DNA from: RGIG5612 sp963589005
GTDB taxonomy: Bacteria > Bacillota > Clostridia > Lachnospirales > Lachnospiraceae
Length of the DNA: 64,000 bases
Assembly (NCBI GenBank): GCA_963589005.1
Contig: CAVAJR010000010.1
Coordinates: 1 to 64,000, forward strand
Reading direction: 5' to 3'
The position numbers and the translations under genes were made by a program. This document shows positions 32,767 through 40,869 of this stretch, piece by piece (position 1 is the stretch's first letter; each line of letters starts with the position of its first letter). Under the pieces are notes generated by a model. The model did not search any database. It worked only from the letters and a program-made list of their open reading frames with translations, and was not told the DNA's origin.

Positions 32767-33354
32767 ATGGACAAAAAATATTTGCGAAAGCTAATTAAAG
32801 AACGCAAGGCAATGATGAGCGATGCTGAGATTGAAGAACTCTCAGCATCGCTTTGTCTGGACTTATATAGGATTGATGAATATAAGGATGCGGGATGCAT
32901 ATTTGCTTATGTCTCATATAATCAGGAAGTAAGAACAAAAGGAATGATAGAACGGGCATTGGCGGACGGAAAGAGAGTAGCCGTGCCGAAAGTGAATGGA
33001 GATATAATGAATTTCAGATACATCTCAAGTCTTAATGATCTTAAGCCCGGATGTATGGGCATCCTGGAACCGCCGGATGAACTTGAATGTGCAGATGACG
33101 AAGAGACGCAAGTTCTTATGATCATGCCGGGACTTGCCTTTGACGAAACAGGCAACAGAGTTGGTTATGGCAAGGGATATTATGACAGGTATCTTACGCA
33201 GCACAATAAAACAAGATATATCAAGGCTGCGTTGGCATATGATTTTCAGATTGCTGACAGCATTGAGACAGATGCATTTGATGTAAAAACAGACATACTG
33301 ATAAGCGCGCCGTCACACAGGGTAATCAGAATTGCAGGACATTGCCTGATATAA
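32767..33354 (+). CDS. 5-formyltetrahydrofolate cyclo-ligase
   Basis: A 195-residue enzyme that converts 5-formyl-THF to 5,10-methenyl-THF with ATP, recovering a folate storage form. The family start KKYLRKLIKERKAMM is followed by FAYVSYNQEVRTKGMI. The characteristic NRVGYGKGYYDRYL (about residues 135-148) binds ATP/phosphate. Two Met codons are possible, 32761 and 32767. The second coincides with the predicted transcription start and gives the more typical N-terminus. A weak stem-free gap of about 150 bp separates it from the next gene. Confidence 0.92.
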   Translation: MDKKYLRKLIKERKAMMSDAEIEELSASLCLDLYRIDEYKDAGCIFAYVSYNQEVRTKGMIERALADGKRVAVPKVNGDIMNFRYISSLNDLKPGCMGILEPPDELECADDEETQVLMIMPGLAFDETGNRVGYGKGYYDRYLTQHNKTRYIKAALAYDFQIADSIETDAFDVKTDILISAPSHRVIRIAGHCLI

Positions 33355-33508
33355 GCAAAAATGGCTGACAGGATTATGGTGAATATCATGGATGAGGCTG
33401 GGTTTGATATTGAAGCAAGGACGACAAGAACAAAAAGTGCGATAATGATTACATTTTGGGTACCGTAAATGGCATGAATCTGATAAAAAGCATATTATAG
33501 AGAACACA

Positions 33509-33991
33509 ATGAAACTGATTGAAGTAGATAACATAAGAGAATTTACAAGCAGATTATTTGTCGGAGAGTTCTTCGACAATTTTCTTGCTGTTGAGGCAAC
33601 TATATATACTGCCACGACATTTACCCTTGATGGTCATGTCAATAAGGACTTCGTGGGAGAAGAGGGCATGCAGCTGCCTGAATATGCTGAGGGCGTTGTG
33701 ATGTGGAAGAAGATCAAGCCTATCTGTTATGACATCATCAAGGGAAGAAAGGTACCGCAGAAATTCAAGATAATCTTCAAAATGCCGTCATATATAGTGG
33801 AGGCGTTCCTGAAGAGAACGCAGCTGAATATTGATAAAAATAGCGTTGGGGGGTTATATCTGAATGTGAATTTTCAGGACAATAAGATGAACTGTACTAC
33901 AGGAGCCTCGCTTAAAACATTTTCGTTGGATAAGAGTCTGGAGCAGCAATGGGATGAATACATGGCTGCGGTGATTGGAAAGATAAAATAA
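33509..33991 (+). CDS. Conserved hypothetical protein, DUF5721-like (tentative)
   Basis: A 160-residue soluble protein without signal peptide or membrane segment, starting MKLIEVDNIREFTSRLFVGE. The sequence has alternating strand-like patterns (ATIYTATTFTLDGHVNK, KFKIIFKMPS, GGLYLNVNFQDNKMNCTTG) and a helical C-terminus (LEQQWDEYMAAVIGKIK). I recall small Lachnospiraceae proteins of this form grouped as DUF5721, but that assignment is from memory. No catalytic motif is visible. The upstream spacing (AGAGAACACA) gives only a weak ribosome binding site. It ends just before the CIRCE element of htpG. Confidence 0.65.
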   Translation: MKLIEVDNIREFTSRLFVGEFFDNFLAVEATIYTATTFTLDGHVNKDFVGEEGMQLPEYAEGVVMWKKIKPICYDIIKGRKVPQKFKIIFKMPSYIVEAFLKRTQLNIDKNSVGGLYLNVNFQDNKMNCTTGASLKTFSLDKSLEQQWDEYMAAVIGKIK

Positions 33992-34003
33992 TACAAACAT
34001 ATG

Positions 34004-34030
34004 TTAGCACTCACTAGCAATGAGTGCTAA
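34004..34030. promoter_or_regulatory. CIRCE operator (HrcA binding site) upstream of htpG
   Basis: TTAGCACTC (34004-34012), a 9-nt spacer and GAGTGCTAA (34022-34030) match the CIRCE consensus exactly, including spacing. It lies 7 bp upstream of the -35 of the htpG promoter, so HrcA would repress htpG at normal temperature. Confidence 0.95.
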
Positions 34031-34037
34031 ATTTTTA

Positions 34038-34065
34038 TTGACATTACTCTTTTATTGAATATAAT
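34038..34065 (+). promoter_or_regulatory. htpG promoter
   Basis: Consensus TTGACA (34038-34043), a 16-nt spacer and consensus TATAAT (34060-34065). Transcription would start near 34072, leaving a leader of about 194 nt. Confidence 0.85.
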
Positions 34066-34071
34066 AATCTA

Positions 34072-34265
34072 TGGTGACTGCAAAATTGCAAGGCTGCAAG
34101 ACAAGGAGAACTTCTCAGGGCCGGCAATTGGACGTTTTGCTATAGAAACCGATGAAACGATCGTATTGCCGTGCGGAACTGCCGCATAAAAGCAGGATGC
34201 GAAAACATTTTGCTGGTGCGGGTTCCGGACGGTTTCAGGATTTTTATATAAAGGAGTGATAATTA
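34072..34265 (+). promoter_or_regulatory. Long structured htpG 5' leader with a possible fourU-like hairpin
   Basis: The leader contains GAAACCG (34145-34151) complementary to CGGTTTC (34230-34236), enclosing a TGCGG/CCGCA hairpin (34172-34186). At its end TTTTT (34241-34245) can pair with AAAGG (34250-34254) over a 4-nt loop, using three U-A and two U-G pairs, and so cover the start of the Shine-Dalgarno AAAGGAG. This resembles a fourU RNA thermometer but is weak, and could arise by chance in AT-rich DNA. Confidence 0.4.
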
Positions 34266-36302
34266 ATGAGCAAAGAAAAAGGAAGCTTATCCATCAACAG
34301 TGAAAATATATTTCCTATAATCAAGAAGTGGCTGTATTCAGATCATGACATCTTCATAAGAGAGCTTATCTCTAACGGCTGTGATGCTATAACGAAGCTG
34401 CGCAAACTCGAAGTTATGGGCGAGTATCATTTCCCTGAAGATCAGCATTTTTCTATCCAGGTCATAGCTAATCCGACACAGAAGACTCTTAAATTTATCG
34501 ATAATGGTATCGGTATGACTGAGGACGAAGTCAAGAAATACATTAATCAGATTGCATTTTCGGGTGCAGCTGCATTCATGGAGAAGTACAAGGACAAGGC
34601 AAATGAAGACCAGATCATCGGACATTTCGGTCTGGGATTTTATTCTGCATTCATGGTTGCTGACAAGGTTACCATTGACACATTGTCATATCAGGAAGGT
34701 GCTAAGGCTGTACACTGGGAGTGCGATGGCGGCACAGAGTTTGAGATGAGCGATTCAGACAAGGATACGATCGGAACTGAGATAACGCTCTACTTAAATG
34801 AAGACTGCTACGAATTCTGTAATGAATACAGGGTAAGAGAAGTAATTAACAAATACTGCTCATTCATGCCGGAGGAGATTTATCTGGTTAATACAGAGAC
34901 AATTGGCAAGGAGGAGAAGGCAGAGACTAAGGAAGGCGAGGAAGAGAAGAAACCTGAAGAGCCTAAGCCTCTTAATGATACACATCCATTGTGGACAAAA
35001 CGTCCGAACGAGTGCACAGAAGACGAATACAAGGAGTTCTACCGCAAGGTATTTAATGATTACAAGGAGCCGCTGTTCTGGATCCATCTGAATATGGATT
35101 ATCCGTTTAACCTTAAGGGTATCTTGTATTTTCCAAAACTTGGCAATCAGTATGACACTCTTGAAGGCACTATTAAGCTGTATAACAATCAGGTATTTAT
35201 TGCAGATAACATCAAGGAGGTTATACCGGATTACATGATGCTGCTTAAAGGCGTAATTGATTGTCCGGATCTGCCTCTGAATGTATCAAGAAGTGCTCTG
35301 CAAAATGATGGATTTGTTCTTAAGATCCGTGATTACATTTCCAAGAAGATCGCAGATAAACTCTCTGGAATGTGCAAAACTGACAGGGCCAATTATGAGA
35401 AATACTGGGATGATATCAATCCATTTATCAAATATGGCTGCTTAAAGGACGAAAAATTCTGTGAGAAGATGTCAGACTACATTCTCTTCAAGGATTTGAA
35501 GGACAAATATCTTACATATAAGGAGTATGTGGGAGAGCCTGAAGAAACAGAAGAGAAGGCAGACAGTGCATCCGAAAATACGGAAAATACTGCTGAATCA
35601 ACCCAGGAAAAGTGCGAGACAACAGATGCTGAAAAACAAGAATCTGTCACAGCTGCTGATACGCAGAAGCCGGCAGAGGAGAAGGAACCGAAGATCATCT
35701 TCTATGTTACTGACAGAAATATGCAAGGCCAGTACATTAAGATGTTCGAGGATGCCAAAATGGATGCGGTATATCTTGAGCATGTTATCGACTCATCATT
35801 TATCGGTCAGATGGAAGCCAAAAACGAGAACCTTAAATTCATGAGAATTGACACAGACCTGGGCAAGGCTTTCCAGAAGAGAACCTCCAAGAAGGATCAG
35901 AAGGAACTGGATGAAAAGGCAGAAAAACTCCAGAGCAAGTTAAGGACATTGGTCGGAAATGACAAGATAAATGTTAAGATCCAGAATCTTAAGAACAAGT
36001 CCACCTCATCTATGCTGACTGTATCGGAGCAGTCAAAACGTATGGAAGAGATGATGATGCAGATGGGCATGGGCGGCGATATGAATCAGTTCAAGGAACC
36101 TGGCACGCTGGTGCTTAATGCTCAGAACGAACTCGTTAAATATGTTATGGAAAGAGTCGGAACTGACAATGAAGCAGAGGCCGATATCTTCCTTGAACAG
36201 TTATACGACCTGGCTAAGCTGGCAAATGAGCCGCTTTCACCAGAGGAAATGGGCAAGTTTATTGCAAGAAGCAACGAGATAATGGTACAATTGGCTAAAT
36301 AA
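34266..36302 (+). CDS. htpG: Molecular chaperone HtpG (Hsp90), with an extra acidic insertion
   Basis: A 678-residue bacterial Hsp90. The N-terminal GHKL ATPase domain includes FIRELISNGCDAITKLR (Asn/Asp ATP contacts), FIDNGIGMT and GHFGLGFYSAFMV. The usual charged linker follows (about 215-240, EEKAETKEGEEEKKPEEPK), then the middle domain with the catalytic-loop Arg in LNVSRSALQNDG. A second acidic stretch (about 420-475: EETEEKADSASENTENTAES and onward) is inserted before KIIFYVTDR. The C-terminal dimerisation domain contains a Met-rich EEMMMQMGMGGDMNQF. The extra insertion accounts for the length above E. coli HtpG. CIRCE and a strong promoter precede it. Confidence 0.97.
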   Translation: MSKEKGSLSINSENIFPIIKKWLYSDHDIFIRELISNGCDAITKLRKLEVMGEYHFPEDQHFSIQVIANPTQKTLKFIDNGIGMTEDEVKKYINQIAFSGAAAFMEKYKDKANEDQIIGHFGLGFYSAFMVADKVTIDTLSYQEGAKAVHWECDGGTEFEMSDSDKDTIGTEITLYLNEDCYEFCNEYRVREVINKYCSFMPEEIYLVNTETIGKEEKAETKEGEEEKKPEEPKPLNDTHPLWTKRPNECTEDEYKEFYRKVFNDYKEPLFWIHLNMDYPFNLKGILYFPKLGNQYDTLEGTIKLYNNQVFIADNIKEVIPDYMMLLKGVIDCPDLPLNVSRSALQNDGFVLKIRDYISKKIADKLSGMCKTDRANYEKYWDDINPFIKYGCLKDEKFCEKMSDYILFKDLKDKYLTYKEYVGEPEETEEKADSASENTENTAESTQEKCETTDAEKQESVTAADTQKPAEEKEPKIIFYVTDRNMQGQYIKMFEDAKMDAVYLEHVIDSSFIGQMEAKNENLKFMRIDTDLGKAFQKRTSKKDQKELDEKAEKLQSKLRTLVGNDKINVKIQNLKNKSTSSMLTVSEQSKRMEEMMMQMGMGGDMNQFKEPGTLVLNAQNELVKYVMERVGTDNEAEADIFLEQLYDLAKLANEPLSPEEMGKFIARSNEIMVQLAK

Positions 36303-36357
36303 TTATTGTATCGTTCGCTGACGGTACAGTTACAATAAATCTTTAGGAGAAAACAAA

Positions 36358-37221
36358 ATGGCAGATGAAAGAGAAAAGCAGGAAGGATGCAGCCCGGAGC
36401 AGTGTTCCGGATGTTCACACGCATCATCTTGCGGCAGCAATAAGGCTCCGGAAAGCCTGTTGGCAGACCAGAATGTATTCAGCAGTATTAAGCATGTATA
36501 CGGAATTGTAAGCGGCAAGGGCGGAGTCGGCAAATCATTTGTAACCGGAAGTCTGGCAGTTGAGCTTGCAAGACAGGGATATAAGGTCGGCATCATGGAT
36601 GCAGACATTACAGGCCCGTCTATCCAGAAAATGTTCGGCATAACAGAGGGCGCTGAAGGAGATGACAATGGTATATATCCTGCAGTTACAGCATCGGGCA
36701 TCAAGGTTATGTCTATTAATATGCTTCTTGAGGATGATACCACTCCGGTTATCTGGAGAGGTCCTGTACTTGCAGGCGTAGTTAAGCAGTTCTGGACAGA
36801 TGTTGTCTGGGGAGAACTCGATTATCTGCTTGTAGACATGCCTCCGGGAACAGGCGATGTACCGCTTACAGTATTTCAGTCGCTTCCTATCGAGGGCGTC
36901 ATCATCGTAACATCACCGCAGAGTCTTGTTACAATGATCGTTAAGAAGGCTTATAATATGGCTAATATGATGAATGTTCCGATCCTGGGAATAATCGAGA
37001 ATTATTCATATATAGAATGTCCTGACTGCGGCAAGCATATAAATGTATTTGGCGAGAGTCATATAGATGAAGTGGCAGCAGAGCTTAAACTTCCGGTACT
37101 GGGCAAGATGCCTATCATACCGGATATGGCAAGGCTGTCTGATGAGGGAGCATTTGACAAGATATCAAATGATATGATTTCCGATGCTGTTAAGGCTATA
37201 ACAGCTGCAGAAAATAAATAA
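36358..37221 (+). CDS. Mrp/Nbp35-type P-loop ATPase, Fe-S cluster carrier
   Basis: A 287-residue SIMIBI-class NTPase. The N-terminus has a Cys-rich tail (GCSPEQCSGCSHASSCG) like the [4Fe-4S]-binding end of Nbp35. The deviant Walker A is GKGGVGKSF (about residue 58), followed by IMDADITGPSI, LLVDMPPGTGD and ITSPQSL-like segments. A CxxC in IECPDCGKH (about residue 222) is the bridging cluster site shared by Mrp/Nbp35 proteins. It probably carries or inserts Fe-S clusters. TAGGAG lies before the ATG, and it follows htpG by 55 bp and may be partly co-transcribed with it. Confidence 0.93.
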   Translation: MADEREKQEGCSPEQCSGCSHASSCGSNKAPESLLADQNVFSSIKHVYGIVSGKGGVGKSFVTGSLAVELARQGYKVGIMDADITGPSIQKMFGITEGAEGDDNGIYPAVTASGIKVMSINMLLEDDTTPVIWRGPVLAGVVKQFWTDVVWGELDYLLVDMPPGTGDVPLTVFQSLPIEGVIIVTSPQSLVTMIVKKAYNMANMMNVPILGIIENYSYIECPDCGKHINVFGESHIDEVAAELKLPVLGKMPIIPDMARLSDEGAFDKISNDMISDAVKAITAAENK

Positions 37222-37245
37222 TAAGTTAATAACGATAATTTACCG

Positions 37246-37290
37246 AGCCCGGACTGGATGCAATTTTATTCGTTCAGACCCGGGCTTTGG
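37246..37290 (+). terminator. Hairpin terminator after the Mrp ATPase gene
   Basis: GCCCGG-A-CTG (from 37247) pairs with the CAGACCCGGGC segment (37276-37286) with a one-base bulge and a long loop, followed by TTTGGGC. The T-run is weak. Confidence 0.45.
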
Positions 37291-37423
37291 GCATTAAAAA
37301 TGAGAAAGATAAAGCAACGCAGAGTCACCATGGAAACCTGCTGTGGGCAGCGCACTATGGATACATGAAAATATTGACAAAACATTGCAAAACAATGGCG
37401 TTGTTGGGAGAAAGGATTTCAAG

Positions 37424-37984
37424 ATGAAGACTACATATCATATGAATATCGCAGGATGCGAGAGAGATCTTCCATTATGCAAGGCGTCAGACGATATCGT
37501 TATCGGAGCATTTGTAATATTCGGTGACGTTGAACTGACATGCGCATGTGCTAAGGCACTTTTGGCTAAGGCCCCGGAATTTGATTACATGGTAGCGCCG
37601 GAAGCTAAGGCGATTCCGCTGATCCATGAAATGGCCCGTCAGAGCGGACGAAATGAATACATGCTGGTTCGCAAGGCACATAAGCTGTATATGAATGGAG
37701 TATTCGAGGTAGATGTCAAATCTATCACAACAGAGGATGTTCAGAAACTCTATATGGATGGCGCTGACGCAGCTAAATTGAAAGGCAAACGTGTGCTGAT
37801 ACTTGATGATGTTATTTCTACAGGCGAGTCAATTGCAGCAGTAGAGAAATTGGTAGAGAAGGCAGGAGGCAACATTGTAGCTAAAATGGCAATTCTCGCC
37901 GAGGGCGAAGCTGCAGACAGAAAGGATATCATATTCCTTGAAAAGCTGCCGCTGTTCGATAGAGATGGCAATCCGAAGGAATGA
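37424..37984 (+). CDS. Purine phosphoribosyltransferase-like protein (Apt/Xpt type)
   Basis: A 186-residue type I phosphoribosyltransferase. ATG 37424 is chosen because GAGAAAGGA lies about 9 nt upstream; the in-frame ATG at 37343 lacks a site. The PRPP-binding motif is VLILDDVISTGES (about residues 125-137), preceded by MVAPEAKAIPLIHEMA, resembling the adenine/xanthine PRTase hood and PPi loop. It probably salvages a purine base with PRPP to the nucleotide. Members of this group can also be regulators, and the exact base is not determined. The gene ends just before a bidirectional hairpin shared with the accessory region. Confidence 0.8.
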   Translation: MKTTYHMNIAGCERDLPLCKASDDIVIGAFVIFGDVELTCACAKALLAKAPEFDYMVAPEAKAIPLIHEMARQSGRNEYMLVRKAHKLYMNGVFEVDVKSITTEDVQKLYMDGADAAKLKGKRVLILDDVISTGESIAAVEKLVEKAGGNIVAKMAILAEGEAADRKDIIFLEKLPLFDRDGNPKE

Positions 37985-38057
37985 GCATCTCGGTTTTTAA
38001 CGCTCTTCACAAAATTGTTTAATGGCAAGAGAATTTACTTTTCTGCCATTTCTTATA

Positions 38058-38095
38058 AAAAAGCCCAACTTGGAAAAAGGCCAATGTTGGGCTTT
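38058..38095 (-). terminator. Bidirectional terminator between the PRTase and the LarA-like gene
   Basis: AAAGCCCAAC (38060-38069) pairs with GTTGGGCTTT (38086-38095), with an inner TTGG/CCAA. On the minus strand the stem is followed by TTTTTT, so it best serves the glycerate kinase-LarA-like operon. The plus strand has only a short T-run. It marks the edge of the accessory region. Confidence 0.75.
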
Positions 38096-38133
38096 GTGTG
38101 TTGAAGTTAATTCTTGCAAGTCGACCTATAATT

Positions 38134-39408
38134 TTACCATAGATTTCCGTCAACGTTAAATTTCCAATCGTAAGGCTTTGACAAAACCTTGATTTTGAAA
38201 TTGTTTCTGGCTTCATTAAGCAGACATTCTGAGATTTCGACATACTCAAGGTGTGCAGTGTCAGGAATTCGAATTATACTGATTTCGTCTGAGTTATCTT
38301 TATAAATTGATTTGATAGCAAGCTGAATGGCTTCCTTATCATTGTCCATAACCATAGGTAGCTTGTCGAGACAGAGAAATTTGTTGGTTACTGCAGTCGG
38401 ATATGTGATCTCACGTTTTATTTTTCCTTCAAGCCGCCTAGTTGTTACATCTGCCATTCCTATACCTTGAGCGTTGCCATGTGTCTCGTACGTCAGATCC
38501 AAAACTACGATTGTAGAGGCATTGATGCCTCCACTTAAGCTAGTAGCAAATCTTCCGGTAATATTAGGGTCCATGCCATCGCCGCTAATGTTCTTTCCAA
38601 TCTTGTCAACTATCAAAATATCTGTTTTATTAAAAGGCAAAGCTGCAAATAAAGATTTTGCTTCTAATAAAAGTTTGGGTTCTTCTGTGAGAATTTCCTC
38701 TGGAGTTAAACCAACGATTTTGTAAGTCTTATCATATGCATTTTCTATTATTGCCAGTCCACCTATGACAGGTGCGTTTTGAAGAATGATTTTGCCATGT
38801 TCTTCAACTATTCGATGCATGAGTTCGGGCTTTATGGCGTGTATTATTTCGGCTCCGGGTTGCTTACCCAGACCGATGCTCATCATTTTCATTAAACCAC
38901 TTTCGTAAGGGCCGCGGAAGGACGTGTGGACTTTTATACGATTTAGAAGAAATATTGCATCTGCCTCAGCAGCATTTTTATCAATTCTGACATCGGTGCC
39001 GAATTCATCACAATGTCCAATGCGGACGGTATCCATTTGGCATTTTATAGGGCAACCCACAGCCTCCTCTGTAATTCCGAAATCTGAGAGAATCTGTCTC
39101 TGCCCATCTTCTGTAGCACCGCCGTGACTTCCCATTGCACCAACGATAAATGGAAAAGCACCGGTTTCTTTAATTAAATTCACAACAGTTTTTGTTATCA
39201 ACAGATAATTATGAATTCCACGGCTGCCGCAGGTAATCGCTACTTTCATACCGGGTTTCAATTTCTTTAGCAGATCATCACGACACAGTTGAGTTCTTAT
39301 TATGGCAGGAATATCCGCAACGGATATCTCTGAATTGTCATAAATCTGCTTTATTTGTATCATTTTAGGTAATGGAATATTTTTTATTAAATCTGAAACA
39401 ACCTGCAT
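38134..39408 (-). CDS. LarA/DUF2088-like protein (possible nickel-pincer hydroxyacid racemase relative)
   Basis: A 424-residue cytosolic protein. Conserved parts include VAITCGSRGIHN, FIVGAMGSHGGATEDGQ (His95), ADAIFLLNRIKVHTSFRG (Lys159, His161), ESGLMKMMSIGLGKQPGAE and DILIVDKIGKNISGDGMDPN. These fit the lactate-racemase-like (DUF2088) superfamily, whose characterised members hold a nickel-pincer nucleotide on a Lys with His ligands and racemise 2-hydroxyacids. No larB, larC or larE cofactor genes are in the window. It overlaps the glycerate kinase gene by 22 bp, so the two are translated together. Racemisation or epimerisation of a 2-hydroxyacid such as glycerate is inferred from context only. 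Confidence 0.7.
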   Translation of the reverse strand: MQVVSDLIKNIPLPKMIQIKQIYDNSEISVADIPAIIRTQLCRDDLLKKLKPGMKVAITCGSRGIHNYLLITKTVVNLIKETGAFPFIVGAMGSHGGATEDGQRQILSDFGITEEAVGCPIKCQMDTVRIGHCDEFGTDVRIDKNAAEADAIFLLNRIKVHTSFRGPYESGLMKMMSIGLGKQPGAEIIHAIKPELMHRIVEEHGKIILQNAPVIGGLAIIENAYDKTYKIVGLTPEEILTEEPKLLLEAKSLFAALPFNKTDILIVDKIGKNISGDGMDPNITGRFATSLSGGINASTIVVLDLTYETHGNAQGIGMADVTTRRLEGKIKREITYPTAVTNKFLCLDKLPMVMDNDKEAIQLAIKSIYKDNSDEISIIRIPDTAHLEYVEISECLLNEARNNFKIKVLSKPYDWKFNVDGNLW

Positions 39409-40541
39409 TTTTCTTTCCTGTCCTTTATATCGTTAAACATTTTTGTGGCAGTTATGCTTAATAGCTCTTTTGCATGCTGCATCGCATACTCCAAAGACAT
39501 ACCGCTTTCAGCGGTTGTATAAATTTTCTTGATACCGCATTCAAACAGCTCTTCGTACCCTGAACCTAGACAGCCCACAATTGCTATAGCTGGAACATTG
39601 AGCTCCTTACATGTTGTTCCTACTCCCCATAAAACTTTGCCGTGAGCTGATTGACAGTCTGCTCGTCCTTCACCTGTGATACAATAATCAGCATCTTGGA
39701 CGAATGTACTGAACTGGCTGAGTGATAGAACGGTGCTGATGCCTGAATGTAGACTTGCATTCAGAAATGCCATTAAACCGGCGGCAAGACCTCCGGCAGC
39801 ACCGACTCCGGGAGTATTGGAAAGATCAACTCCTAGCTGAGATTTGAGTATAGAAGCATAATGTGACATTCCTTTTTCTAAATTGATAAGTTGTGAGACA
39901 GTTGCTCCTTTCTGCGCTCCAAATACCATAGTTGCACCTCTGTCACCCAACAGCGGATTGTCGATATCACACATAACTTGAAAACTACTATATTGCAGCG
40001 CAGGGTGAGCGTGACTTGTATCTATTGTGCGTATATGAATGAGATTACCGCCGACTGGAGATAACTCGCGACCTGAACCATCTAAAAATCGAACACCCAG
40101 GGCAGCAATTGCACCGATGCCGCCATCGTTGGTGGCACTTCCCCCTACACCTATAATAAATCGTCTATGACCTGAGTCAAGTGCAGCTTTAATGAGCTGA
40201 CCAGTTCCAAATGTCGTTGTAAGCTCTGGATTTCGCTTGTTGATGGGAATTAATGGAAGCCCAGATGCAGCTGCCATTTCTATTAGCACGGTTCCGCTAT
40301 TTAAGACAGAATATCTGGAAGTGATTGTCTGGAATAGAGGATCAGCAACTTCTAATTGCACATATTTCCCATTACATATATTGTGAATGATATCCAGAGT
40401 TCCTTCTCCGCCATCTGCCATAGGAATACCGATACAAGTACAGTCATCAAAAACTAAATGTGCTTGTTCCTCTAAAATCTGTATGATCTCATGAGCGGAC
40501 ATGGATCCTTTGAACGAGTCGGGCGCAAATACAAATTTCAT
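39387..40541 (-). CDS. Glycerate kinase (GK-I family)
   Basis: A 384-residue enzyme phosphorylating glycerate with ATP, usually to 2-phosphoglycerate. Start 40541 gives MKFVFAPDSFKGSMSAHEII, the standard family N-terminus, with GGAG about 8 nt upstream; the longer ORF to 40673 has no such support. Further motifs are CIGIPMADGGEGTLD, FIIGVGGSATNDGGIGA, GAAGGLAAGLMAFL and CITGEGRADCQS. It is the first gene of the minus-strand operon and faces the GntR operators. It probably channels glycerate made by the hydroxyacid dehydrogenase encoded on the other strand into glycolysis. Confidence 0.95.
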   Translation of the reverse strand: MKFVFAPDSFKGSMSAHEIIQILEEQAHLVFDDCTCIGIPMADGGEGTLDIIHNICNGKYVQLEVADPLFQTITSRYSVLNSGTVLIEMAAASGLPLIPINKRNPELTTTFGTGQLIKAALDSGHRRFIIGVGGSATNDGGIGAIAALGVRFLDGSGRELSPVGGNLIHIRTIDTSHAHPALQYSSFQVMCDIDNPLLGDRGATMVFGAQKGATVSQLINLEKGMSHYASILKSQLGVDLSNTPGVGAAGGLAAGLMAFLNASLHSGISTVLSLSQFSTFVQDADYCITGEGRADCQSAHGKVLWGVGTTCKELNVPAIAIVGCLGSGYEELFECGIKKIYTTAESGMSLEYAMQHAKELLSITATKMFNDIKDRKEKCRLFQI

Positions 40542-40678
40542 AGAATGCTCCAATGCTTTACAATTTCTTTTATGTGTTATGAAACTCAACAGCAAACACA
40601 GCCTAATAATACAGTGTTTGCAAGTTCTAAGAACAATTTGTATGATAACATGGTAAAACACCAAGTTCAACATTTATC

Positions 40679-40689
40679 TTGTAATACAA
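40679..40689. promoter_or_regulatory. FadR-type GntR operator, site 1
   Basis: TTGTAATACAA, flanked to make the longer palindrome CTTGTAATACAAG, matches the TNGTNNNACNA consensus of FadR-subfamily GntR proteins. It lies 138 bp upstream of glycerate kinase in the 328-bp divergent gap (40542-40869), which contains no other gene. Confidence 0.7.
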
Positions 40690-40816
40690 GATACGAAAAA
40701 AGAAAAGTCATTTTGCATAAGAAGAACAATGAAAAATTGTTTAAAACTCAATGCAACAGAAGTAAATATGTAATTGACAGTGAAAATCTGAGATGATATA
40801 TTGCAAGCAAATAAAG

Positions 40817-40843
40817 TTGTAATACAAGTTAGTTGTATTACAA
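40817..40843. promoter_or_regulatory. Paired FadR-type GntR operators, sites 2 and 3
   Basis: TTGTAATACAA (40817-40827) and its inverted copy TTGTATTACAA (40833-40843) are separated by 5 bp, making a perfect 11-bp-arm inverted repeat. They lie 27 bp upstream of the gntR ATG, a position suited to autorepression. Confidence 0.8.
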
Positions 40844-40869
40844 AGTCTTTCGAGGGAAGGATTAGAAGA

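Noticed and set aside
38000..38134. Integration site or mobile-element boundary at the edge of the accessory region
   Set aside because: No tRNA, integrase, transposase or flanking direct repeat was found there; only a bidirectional terminator is present.
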